64,000 nt of DNA, from contig NW_006917095.1 of the NCBI RefSeq assembly GCF_000516985.1, positions 3,236,942 through 3,300,941 on the forward strand, read 5' to 3'. Below, in pieces: positions 43,876 through 53,907 of this stretch. The translations under genes and the position numbers were made by a program. Each line of letters begins with the position of its first letter. Positions within the stretch are counted from its first letter, which is position 1. The DNA is from Pestalotiopsis fici W106-1. Taxonomy: Eukaryota > Ascomycota > Sordariomycetes > Amphisphaeriales > Sporocadaceae. The notes below the pieces were generated by a model, which was not told the DNA's origin, made no database searches, and saw only the letters and a program-made list of their open reading frames with translations.

Positions 43876-45789
43876 ATGTCTGCCGATCTCTTCGCGGCCT
43901 TCGATGGCCCTTCGCAACCTCCCAATCAAGGGCAAAAGCAACAGCAGAATGCAGCGCAAGCAAAGACGCAGGCAAACGCTTTCTCATCCGATCCATTCGC
44001 GTTTTTGAGCTCTGCCGCTCAGAGCCCGGTAGTCTCGCAGACTCAACCATTCCCGTCCTTTCCGTCAACCAACAATGATCCGTGGGGAAGTTTCGCAGGC
44101 GGCCAAGGCATTCGCCAGCCGGCAAAGGCTGAAGTAAACGACGACAACGACGACAACGACGACGACGATGATGGATGGGGTGATTTTGAGACTGCAGACC
44201 CCATAGCACCGCCGGCCCCAAAGCTGGCCACGGCTGCTACCCCTATTCCGGCCTCGACGAAACCGCCGCCTCAGAACCCTGCCATACAACGGACGAGAAT
44301 TATAAGGGCCCCAACCATTGAGTTGATGACCAACAGTCTCATTGATATTCCAGGCACAAATGTTTTGCCTGAAGAAGTCAGATCGCCACCATGGATGCGC
44401 CAGTCTTTTGACCGAGGGCAAAAATCCACACCGCCGCCAGCAGCGAAACCAATACAGCCCGTGCAGCAGCCCCAGAGGGCCGACCCCAATGTTTTATTTG
44501 ATGCTGATGAGTTTGATGGAAAGGTCGCGGAAGATGATGATGACGACTTTGGGGACTTTGAGACAGTCGCCTCGCCTGCGCCTGCGCCGGCTGCATCTAG
44601 TGATCTATTATCCGATGACCTGTTCAGCCCACCTCCAACGGCTAGACCGACATCCACAACCAAGAGAATGAACACTGCTGATTTGCTCTCCTCTTTGACA
44701 CTGGACGCGCCAGCATCTCCATATCCCCAAGCACCAAAATCCCCTGCTTTCCGAGACAGAAATCCTTTCCCGGGATTGGGTCTGAAAACACCTACAGAAC
44801 CGGAACCTGTGCCAAAGAATGAGGATGCTAAAACCGCGACTCCTCTGACAGCGTGGCCGAGCTTCGATAATGATTCTACAAAAACCCAAACGGCCCGAAA
44901 GACCCAGAAAATCAATGATGGTTGGGACGCGTTTGATAGCTTGGCCGAGGAGCCTGCCGCCAGCAAGGAGGCAGACACAGCCAATGACGACTGGGGCGAA
45001 TGGGACGCATTTGATAACCAAAAGTCAGAGCCCGTCAAGGCTCAAGCTACCGGCAGCACGGAAAGAGATGATGTATCGACATGGGCTTGGAACGCAATAG
45101 ATAACCCAAATGACAAGTCGGTCGATACGAAGGCAGACTCAGCACCACCGATAAATATTCCGCCACCTTCAGTGTTATTATCCATCTTTCCGCAATTACT
45201 CGCTCAAGCAAACGATTCGCTATTCAAGCCGGTCAGTGGAAAGTCGACATCTATCAAAAACCGCATCTTGTCCGATCCTAAAACCGTTGATTTCCTGCGA
45301 GGTTATCTACTTCTTGCCACTGTAGCCGCCCGAATTATAGCTGGCCGGAAGCAGCGGTGGCATCGAGACAAATTCCTGTCACAAAGCATGTCCATTTCAG
45401 CTGCGGGAAGTAAGGGAATGAAATTAGCTGGAGTGGACAAGACACAAGCAATTCGAGAGGATCGAGAAGCAGCCGATGTTCTGGACCTTTGGAAAGAGCA
45501 CGTGGGTCGTCTGCGCTCAGCAGTAGCGGCGGCCAACCAGTCAATCAAGGATGCATCACAGCAGCTCAAGATACCTGAACTTCGCGACAACATGCAGGCT
45601 CAGACGGCCAAGGGTGTGCTGACTGCCCCCAAAGCCTGTGTTATTTGTGGCATCAAACGAGATGAACGGCTAGCGCGGGTTGACTTTGATGTTGAAGATA
45701 GTTTTGGAGAATGGTGGACGGAACATTGGGGGCATACTGCATGCAAAAGGTTTTGGCTCAAACATGAGAGTGCCCTGCGCCAACGGTAA
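43876..45789 (+). CDS. aftiphilin-like clathrin/adaptor-binding protein
   Basis: One exon of 1914 nt, 637 aa, from the ATG of MSADLFAAFD. The first two thirds are disordered and loaded with short adaptor motifs: DPWGSF, DDDDGWGDFE, DDDDDFGDFE, DGWDAFD, DDWGEWDAFD. The last 200 residues are folded and contain ILSDPKTVDFLRGYLLLATV and end with CVICGIKRDERLARVDFDVE, EWWTEHWGHTACKRFW. The combination resembles aftiphilin, which links clathrin and the AP-1 gamma ear at the trans-Golgi. Some fungal genomes label this C-terminus 'kinase ppk6', but I see no kinase domain. Four Cys/His in CVICGIKRD and HWGHTAC could bind zinc. Role inferred from motifs. Confidence 0.78.
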   Translation: MSADLFAAFDGPSQPPNQGQKQQQNAAQAKTQANAFSSDPFAFLSSAAQSPVVSQTQPFPSFPSTNNDPWGSFAGGQGIRQPAKAEVNDDNDDNDDDDDGWGDFETADPIAPPAPKLATAATPIPASTKPPPQNPAIQRTRIIRAPTIELMTNSLIDIPGTNVLPEEVRSPPWMRQSFDRGQKSTPPPAAKPIQPVQQPQRADPNVLFDADEFDGKVAEDDDDDFGDFETVASPAPAPAASSDLLSDDLFSPPPTARPTSTTKRMNTADLLSSLTLDAPASPYPQAPKSPAFRDRNPFPGLGLKTPTEPEPVPKNEDAKTATPLTAWPSFDNDSTKTQTARKTQKINDGWDAFDSLAEEPAASKEADTANDDWGEWDAFDNQKSEPVKAQATGSTERDDVSTWAWNAIDNPNDKSVDTKADSAPPINIPPPSVLLSIFPQLLAQANDSLFKPVSGKSTSIKNRILSDPKTVDFLRGYLLLATVAARIIAGRKQRWHRDKFLSQSMSISAAGSKGMKLAGVDKTQAIREDREAADVLDLWKEHVGRLRSAVAAANQSIKDASQQLKIPELRDNMQAQTAKGVLTAPKACVICGIKRDERLARVDFDVEDSFGEWWTEHWGHTACKRFWLKHESALRQR

Positions 45790-46066
45790 AGGGAAGGGGG
45801 AGGGTGTCCGGTATATCCCATTGATGAGCGAACATCCGCCTCAGTACATGACAATTTCATCAAACAGGGCTTAGAATATAGAGCATAGATCACATATGTT
45901 AGTTGGGAATGTGACAAGTTAGGTATCTAGAACCAGTCAGCGGAGCAAGGAGGTTTTGGCGCAGCACGTTGTCGAGAGTCGCCCACCTAAACCAGATGAA
46001 GTTCACTCTTGATCATATCATGGCATGTATCCCTGTTGTTAGGCGATGGAACGAGAGTTATTGGAT

Positions 46067-46347
46067 CACAGACAACAGTTTAAACAATGGAAAGTTAAAA
46101 AAAAAAAAAAAAAAAAAAAACAAAAGTAAATAAACTTATTTTTAGTTTAACCGGAACGTAGAGANNNNNNNNNNNNNNNNNNNNNNNNNNNNNNNNNNNN
46201 NNNNNNNNNNNNNNNNNNNNNNNNNNNNNNNNNNNNNNNNNNNNNNNNNNNNNNNNNNNNNNNNCACAGACAACAAGTTAAACTAAATAGAAGTTAAAAA
46301 ATAAAAAAAAAAAAAAAAAAAACAAAGTAATCTATTTTTGAACCGGA
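46067..46347. repeat. near-duplicate sequences flanking the assembly gap
   Basis: Left flank 46067-46164 and right flank 46265-46347 share the order CACAGACAACA, a TTAAAC segment, AAGTTAAA, a poly-A run, CAAA-GTAA, TATTTTT and ACCGGA. The two sides are the same locus read twice, with small differences, most of them around the A run. The 100 Ns are a conventional spacer. The simplest reading is a failed join of overlapping contig ends. Confidence 0.8.
46165..46264. other. assembly gap, 100 N
   Basis: Exactly 100 unknown bases, a round length used for gaps of unknown size. Confidence 0.99.
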
Positions 46348-48156
46348 TGAGACATTCACGGAGGATTTAGACTGTGTGGGTTATATTCCAGATGCGGCTC
46401 AGTACATTTTCGTACCAACAAAGCACAAACATTCATCACGAACATTGGTTGGTGCTCATTGGAACAAGCATGCAGTCAGTAACACGCGTCTCTGGTCAGC
46501 CATTTTGTTTCTATTACTCCATGGGGCTCCGGGGAGAAGAAATCTTCTGGCAATGGATGGCACTCTGTATCACCTGTGGTAAATAATCGAAAGGCTGGGG
46601 GCGAGGCCACTGATGAATAGCCCAGTCAAGAGGCTGAAAACGGACGGAGAGAATGAGAGAGAGACTAGGGAGCTCCACTAGGGGGCCCACACGAGCTCTT
46701 ATGCAATGTTAACCGTGCTCCAGGTACCGACCTACCTAGCTTGCATGCCAGCTCCGAGCGAATGTTCCAACTTTTCAGGGCAATTCTATTCACAACACTT
46801 GGCTTATGCGGGAATAAAAGCTTTTCATATGTAGTGTGATAATACAGGTGTGTATGTCTCTCCTAAATTTTCTCCTTTCTCTAGGAACTAGATACTCGTA
46901 CAAGAAAATTCCTTGGGGTCTAAGAAGGACATTGATTTCCAGCTCCTGCCCAGCTCGCTCGGCCCCCACAACGGCCTTCTTGGCTGGGAAAGGTGACGCT
47001 GATTGACAGTGTAGTCCCACTTATTACCTCGTGGGCCCGTGGCTGGGAATCCCTTCTTGCAGATGCGATGCGGATAATGATTCAGTAGGAGGCACTCTTG
47101 TGCGACCCAATCTAAAGGCCCAAAGCGCGGACAAGAGATGAACGAAATAGATGAACGGCACCCAATATTTATCGAAATGTTTCCCTCCTGCGCATCGAGG
47201 TCATCATTTCGTTTAGCAAAAGTAAGTGAAATCTTGGAGTGCTTCTTGAGGTTGGTATGTATTAAACTTGAATCCACGTTAGCACGAAGTAGCTAGTGGC
47301 AGTAAGCCATGTTAAACGCGTAGCTCATAGCATAGGTGTTCCATGGATTGTCAGTGCACGCCCAGACGCGGCATTCAAGTGGCGCGTGAGGCACAGCACA
47401 GTAGAAACTTCAATTATTTTGGTCACAAATATTCTCTTGAAGGCTCTTCTATGCGAAACACTTGGTGGGGTTTAATCGCTAGGCCTACGGCCGCGAACAA
47501 ACAGAAAGGCTGACTTGGGACTTGGTCTGCCTTCAAGGCGTTGTTAATTCTATTTTGGAGTTACTAGGCAGGCAAGAATACAATATAGTGGTGTTAGTAT
47601 AAAGAGTTTATAGAATTACAGGGCTGCAAAATACAATGTGCATTCGGCAGTTTATATGCACCTTGAAACGTTCATCGGCAATCTTGGCCTCCAAGATGTA
47701 TAGGTAAGTGTAAACTCAAGCAAAAGCGCAGGGAGGAAGAACAAGAATCGCAAATGTGTTTGTGACCATCCGTCAGATCTGTTTCTATAAAGAGTGGTGA
47801 GTTGAGGAACGGGCCATTGAATAGCTGCAGATGTAGGTCATCAATATGGGTGCTGGCGTATTCTGTGCCTGTCAAATTCATCATTCAATATGTAGGCAGA
47901 AGGGGAAGAAGAGAGAGGCTGGGCAAACTTCGAATCGATGTTTCCCCCCGAGAAAAATGACAGTTCTCAAACCGCCACTCCCGTTGTTCTTTCCCCTCCA
48001 TGCAGTCGAGTCAATTGGGCAGTCAGTGAGTACGTAGTAGTTTGGAGGGCCCCAAAACCGTCCCGCCTCCAAAATCCGCCCACATTACTTACCTCTTACA
48101 CCCGCCTTCGCGCTGCTCCTCCCATTTGAATCCACCCCCAAGTAAAACCCACAGTA

Positions 48157-48240
48157 ACTGCGACTGCGACTGCTGCTGCTACTGCTGCTGTTGCTGCTGC
48201 TATCGACTGCTACGTACTCAACTCAACTACTACTACCACC
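48157..48240 (+). repeat. CTG/CTA-type trinucleotide tract in the KH-gene leader
   Basis: Imperfect runs of CTG, CTGCTA and then CTACTACTAC units about 275-360 bp before the KH-domain start, likely in its 5' leader. Such tracts often vary in length. Confidence 0.7.
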
Positions 48241-48514
48241 ATCTTCGCGCCCCCGCCTAACATCCACACCTCCCTCCATCCTCCACCCCGCGATCCAACT
48301 GCATCGTTCAGACATTCCATGAATTGAAGGCGACCGGAAACATCCAAACAACCCTCTTCCCTCTCCCTTCCTCTTCTTCTTCTTCTACTACTACTCTCCT
48401 CCCTGTCGAATCCGGCACTCTTCTGAAAGAATCCAACCTCCTCGTACCCTCGCTCAATTCCGCGCGTTCCACTAAACCCACCCACCTGCCCACCCACCTA
48501 CCTGCTTGCCCACC

Positions 48515-49851
48515 ATGTCCGCAACCCAGGATATCGCATCATCGATTGTCGATAATGACCTCGACCCAGCTGTCGCGAACCTAAGACTGGACGACGAATC
48601 TGGTCTTGGTCCTGACGGTCAGCCTGCTCCAAAGACGGACGATGAATACGCTGTCGCCAACCTGACCCTCCGAGCTATCGTCTCTTCAAAGGAGGCCGGC
48701 GTCATTATTGGCAAGGGTGGCAAGAACGTCGCAGACTTGCGCGATGAGACAGGTGTTAAAGCCGGCGTCAGCAAGGTCGTCCAAGGTGTACACGATCGCG
48801 TCCTTACCATCACTGGAGGTTGCGACGCCATCTCGAGGGCTTACGCAATTGTCGCCAAAGCTCTACTCGAAGGCGCGCCCGCCGTGGGCATGGGCGGAGT
48901 CGTCCAAAACAATGGCACACACCGTAGGCATACTCCTCTTTTGATTTTATCTTTGGCCTGATTTTATACTTGAACCTTCTTTGTGCAAGCGCTGCTTCTA
49001 ATACGTCCAATATAGCTATCAAGCTCCTGATTTCGCACAACCAGATGGGCACAATCATCGGTCGCCAGGGCCTCAAGATCAAGCACATCCAGGACTCGTC
49101 TGGTGTGCGCATGGTCGCGCAAAAGGAAATGCTACCCCAGTCCACCGAGCGCATCGTCGAGGTTCAAGGCACACCCGAAGGCATCCAGCGCGCCGTGTGG
49201 GAAATCTCAAAATGCCTTGTGGATGATTGGCAGCGAGGCACCGGCACAGTGCTGTACAATCCTGTTGTTCGCACACAACCTGGCGGTGCGGGGTCTCTTG
49301 GTGGCGGTCCTGTCTCTGCCGGTACTGGCTCTGCCGCTGGTGCTGGGGGCGGGGTAGGAGGAGGATACGGGTATTCCAGAGGTGACTATGGAAGCTCTCG
49401 TGTGACACGCACCGGCAATGGCGCCGACTTTAGCAATGGCGGTTCTTCGCGACCTTACCGCCGCTCTGACTCGGATGCGGGCAATCGAGACCGCCAAGGC
49501 CCTCCGACCCACGACGAGAACGGCGAAGAGATTCAGACCCAAAACATTAGCATCCCTGCTGACATGGTGGGATGTATCATTGGCCGCGCCGGAAGCAAGA
49601 TCACGGAGATTCGCAAGACTTCGGGTGCCCGCATCTCCATTGCCAAGGTATAATGCTCTCCCCAATGAAGCTTTCAAGCAGTAAATAGACGACTAATCCG
49701 TATTTCATAATAGGCTCCTCATGACGAAACGGGTGAGCGCATGTTCACCATTATGGGCTCTGCCAAGGCAAACGAGACAGCCTTGTTTCTCCTGTACGAG
49801 AACCTCGAGGCTGAAAAGATGCGCCGCAGCCAGAACCAACCAGCAGAGTAA
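48515..49851 (+). CDS. triple KH-domain RNA-binding protein (Rnc1/Pbp2-like)
   Basis: Exons 48515-48923, 49016-49647 and 49714-49851 give 1179 nt, 392 aa. Three KH domains each show the GxxG loop: GKGG in AGVIIGKGGKNVADLR (about residue 70), GRQG in GTIIGRQGLKIKHIQ (about residue 155), GRAG in GCIIGRAGSKITEIR (about residue 320). A Gly/Ser-rich linker separates KH2 and KH3. The architecture matches fission-yeast Rnc1 and budding-yeast Pbp2, which bind mRNAs for stability or MAPK-phosphatase control. The start is the ATG of MSATQDIASS; the long pyrimidine leader suggests regulated translation. Interesting in context: an Msg5-type phosphatase, a known class of target for Rnc1, lies 5 kb away, but a link is only conjecture. 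Confidence 0.9.
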
Positions 49852-51357
49852 ACCAGGGTATTATTTTGGCCTGAATCGCCCTTGCGGCGCTGCCAGGGTA
49901 GATTTTGGTACATCTGTCAGGAATATTTCCTAATGTTGTCGGATTTGGCGTCGAAACTCCAGATCTGAACCTGCCGCAAGGCTCAACGACCTCGGGTGGG
50001 GTCTCGAATGACATGACGTTATGACTATTGAACTCTTTCTTCTCTTTCAGCAGTAGCCCTTGGTGGCTTCTCTTCTTCCTCTCACTACTCACTACTCAAA
50101 ATAACAACGAGCCAACTTTTCTTAATCACCACCATCAATTCCCCTCCAATCATGACGGACAAGTTCTCACGACGATACCTTGTGTATCGAAGGCGACATC
50201 CGCTTGGCCTGGTATTGCCAGGAAGGATGCACATACATCGACTGCCTGATCGTCAAGAATGACAACAACTCGCTCTCACAGTGTACTAATCTGGACGAGA
50301 AACGACCCAATCTCGTTTGTGCGCCTTTCCTGCGCAACAATCCATCTCTCAGCCCCCCCACATATTTTCCTATCGACATTAATCACGCGCCTCTCGACGA
50401 CACCTTGGTCCAGCCTTCTCTCTTGTCATACTCGGTTTGCGATAAGCTGCCAGGGTAGGACGACAATTGCTGGCCTGCATTGTACTACTGCCTCTGCCCA
50501 TCCAAACGACCTCATTATTCGAAGTTGTGCCATGCAACTATTTTTGATCTCAATTCTGCTCTAGCGTCTGCACTGTCAAGACTATTGCCAAAGCTGAATG
50601 GAAGTTGTGTATTTTGTTGTAGCTGGACAAGCGTCGGCAGTGAGTTTTACAGGCACACCCGAGTTCTCGGCTCACATTGAGAACATTCGAGGGCCTATGG
50701 GCAGTCAGTTAGCCTAGTTGAATTAGAACTGGGAGAATGAATAGTGCATCGAAGCAAGTAAAGCCATGCCAGTGGCTTCAGATGATTCATCAGAAACGCA
50801 TTTGCCGTGCCCTCCATAAGCATTGAATTCGACTGCAAAGTACTAGAACTGTGGTACTGTAGTATGTATGATACTCGCGTGCTTGGCTAGGTATTCCATG
50901 GACTCGATCATAGTGGGGTCGCATATCCATCCGCTCCCTTGTCACCGCCTAGTTTTAGTGCTTGCCTTAATGGGCATTCGGGAGGGGGAAAAGGCGTGGT
51001 AATATTCTGCCATGCGGCCAATCGCCAATCTGTCATCATCGGCGGAAGCTTATTGTTTCAAGGGTCCCGTTTCTGGCGTCGGCGCAAGTAACTCAGTTGC
51101 TTACCTAGTCTAGGGGGCGCCAATTGACAAACTGTCTTTTCTCTAACCACAAGTATTGTGTCTAGTCATTTCGCATTTCTTCTTCTAACGCTCCTTTGGT
51201 ATATTCACTTCATTCGTTTTTCTCCCTCGGACTCTTTCCCTCTCTGTTCGGACTCGACGTTCTCCAATCCAAGTAGCACTCGTCTTTCGCCAGTCAAATA
51301 CGAAATAGTCGAGGCGTGCACAGAACGAAGCATTTCCCAAACCCCCCAAGCGGCGCA
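49852..51357. other. intergenic, no supported gene
   Basis: 1.5 kb. Open frames around 50180-50560 have a pyrimidine-rich, leader-like composition and no recognisable protein. The last 200 bp lead into the transporter gene. Confidence 0.45.
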
Positions 51358-52779
51358 ATGGCGAGAACGAAGCAGGCCAAGCCTGTCGAGCGCACGCCTT
51401 CCTCCGAGTTTGTGTCAAAGCAGAATGGCACACCAGTCAAGAGGACAAGCAGCTATGTAATACCCAAAGAGACTCCGGCCAACGGCGTTGCGCTCGCCGG
51501 CAAGAGCGCCATCATGCTGCCCGAGCCGGAGAAGAAGGAAGCTGGCTTGGTACAGCTGGTCATTGCCGTTGCAGGCATCTACGGCTCCTTGTACGTTGCG
51601 ATATGACCCGGACTGGCGACGATCTCACGATTCCAATCACACATACTGACTTGTTGCTTGCCGCACAGCTTGACCTGGGCCTTTCTCCAAGAGCGCCTCA
51701 CGACGACACCCCACGGCCCCGAAGGCAGCACCGAGGTGTTCAAGTATCCCGTCTTCCTCAACACGATCCAGTCCCTCTTTGCGGCCACCACGGGTGCCCT
51801 CTACTTGTACCTCAGCTCGCCGCGCAACGCGCCGATCCCGCCCATTTTCCCGTCGCGGCGCATCCTGGCGCCTCTCGTGCTCGTGGCCCTGACACAGTCG
51901 CTCGCGTCGCCCTTTGGCTACGCCAGCCTGGCGCATATCGACTACATAACGTTTCTGCTGGCCAAGTCGTGCAAGCTGCTACCCGTCATGTTTTTGCACA
52001 TCACCATTTTCCGCAAGCGCTACCCGCTGTACAAGTACCTGGTCGTGGCGGCCGTGACGGCGGGCGTCGCCGTCTTTACGCTGCACTCTGGCAAGAAGGC
52101 GAAGAAGCACGCCACCCCCGACGAGGAGCGCAACGTGCCCTGGGGCATGCTCCTGCTCTCCATCAACCTGCTCTTTGACGGCTTGACCAACAGCACCCAG
52201 GACTACATCTTTGGCGCCTTTCAACCCTACTCGGGCCCCCAGATGATGTGCGCCAACAACCTCATGAGCACCGCCGTCACGGCCGCCTACCTGGTGCTGA
52301 GCCCCTACCTCGTGCACACGGGCGCCGGCGAGTGGCTCGGCATGGACGTGGCCGGCTCGGCGGGCGAGCTGACCGAGGCTCTGGCTTTCATGGCCCGTCA
52401 CCCTTCCGTCTGGACCGATGTCTTGGGTTTCGCGGCCTTTGGCGCCGTGGGACAAGTCTTTATCTGTGAGTAGATTCATCTTTCCCCCTTTCCCTTTCCC
52501 CATTGCATTGCAGAGTACTAATTCCATTATTTTCCCAAAACTCTAGTCTACACCCTCTCAACCTTTTCCTCTGTCCTCCTCGTGACGGTAACAGTCACGC
52601 GCAAAATGTTCACCATGATTCTGTCCGTCGTGGCGTTTGGCCACAAGCTCAGCCAGATGCAGGTCCTAGGCGTCGGCCTCGTCTTTGGCGGCATTGGCGT
52701 CGAGGCCGCCATTGCTCGCCAGGAGAAGATGGCCAAGGACGCGGCCAAGAAGAAGGCGCTCGAGGGCAAGAGTCAATAA
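51358..52779 (+). CDS. HUT1: UAA-family nucleotide-sugar transporter, HUT1-like
   Basis: Exons 51358-51590, 51669-52465 and 52547-52779 give 1263 nt, 420 aa. After a hydrophilic N-terminus of about 60 residues come eight to ten membrane helices. The junctions restore GIYGSFLTWAFLQERL and GQVFIFYTLSTFSSV, both hallmark phrases of the UAA (UDP-galactose transporter homologue 1) family. Other landmarks: LLAKSCKLLPVMFLH, SINLLFDGLTNSTQDYIFG and VTRKMFTMILSVVAFGH. Such proteins exchange UDP-sugars for UMP across the ER membrane. The C-terminus is Lys-rich (AAKKKALEGKSQ) but not a strict KKxx signal. The start is the ATG of MARTKQAKPVE. High confidence. Confidence 0.92.
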
Positions 52780-53907
52780 AGTCCTCAAGACGAGATGTTT
52801 TCTTTACCCCTTTGTGAGATTAAACACGTCCTTGGGTAAATAGACTAGAATACGAGCGGGGGCCGGTCAAGTCGTTAAAAGTAAAAAAGTGTTGTTGGAC
52901 CATCCTGTACATAGTCGAGGAGTACTGTATATATAGACCTGTATTGTTTCTTAGATCGAATGATATCCTCATAATTCTTCAAGACCATGGAAGCATCACA
53001 AGGACAGATACTTTTAACAGTAGAAACATGATATCAATCTCAAGAATCAAATCACAAATATTCAGAGCAAGCACCAAAGACACTATAGTTATATGTTGAT
53101 TAGCGTGCCGCATGATACGGCCGCTTTTTCATGTTTCTCCTTTACCTATCTCCCTGTATTATGTACATTTGCAACCTCGAGTATCTCTCATCCCTTTACG
53201 TTTCCCTGAGCCTCGACTCTGCAAAAGAGATGTCGGGTTTTACATTGGGGTTTTGCTTCGTTCAAGCATTCGTTATTCAACGCCAGAACGTGAAAACCAC
53301 CCTAATCAACTCCTCCCTCCCTCAAAGTCATTTCAACTCCTTCGGCCGTAGCTCCTTTTCGTGTCATAGATTACACATTTGAGTCTCCTGATGAGGTGAC
53401 AGAAAAAAAGCATCAGACCCTTCCTTTCCTTGAAAAACAAATGTCCCTTTTGTGAATGTATCGTGCAATGGTAGTGCCGTGCGCAGTGTATCGAGGAAAA
53501 CACTCAGAGCCAGTCCAGTTCCGGATGTTAATGCCGGTTTCGCCGTGCTGCGCTATGCGGAAAGGTGAATGCAAGGAAATATTATAACGATTGTATTTCG
53601 TTGTAGAGATGACAAAAAGAATATTTGCTAATCCTCATGATCGGTTCTCCTATGAACTGTCCTTGTACAAGGGACCATGATGGAATCGCACTAAAGATAG
53701 ACGTACTCATGTTTGGTGAAATCCTGAAAAGGTTTCTTTCCAATCACGTCAAACAGAGAAACGTCTAGTGTGCCACAACTGTCCAGCAAAGCATATGCCA
53801 GATCAAATGGTAGATAGTGAAGATACAATGCCGCACTCTTGGAGTGTGGGCGTCGTAAGATTTCATAGACGTCGTATGTTCGTGGATGTTATGATCTTGC
53901 CGATAGC
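52780..53907. other. intergenic between convergent genes
   Basis: 1.13 kb between two convergent 3' ends. Probably both 3' untranslated regions; no protein-like frame. Confidence 0.45.

Larger units (their letters stand above)
45790..48514. other. intergenic with assembly gap
   Basis: 2.7 kb containing the 100-N gap at 46165-46264, its two A-rich flanks, and then 2.2 kb (46350-48514) without a protein-like frame. The last 360 bp are pyrimidine-rich leader of the KH-domain gene. Confidence 0.5.
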
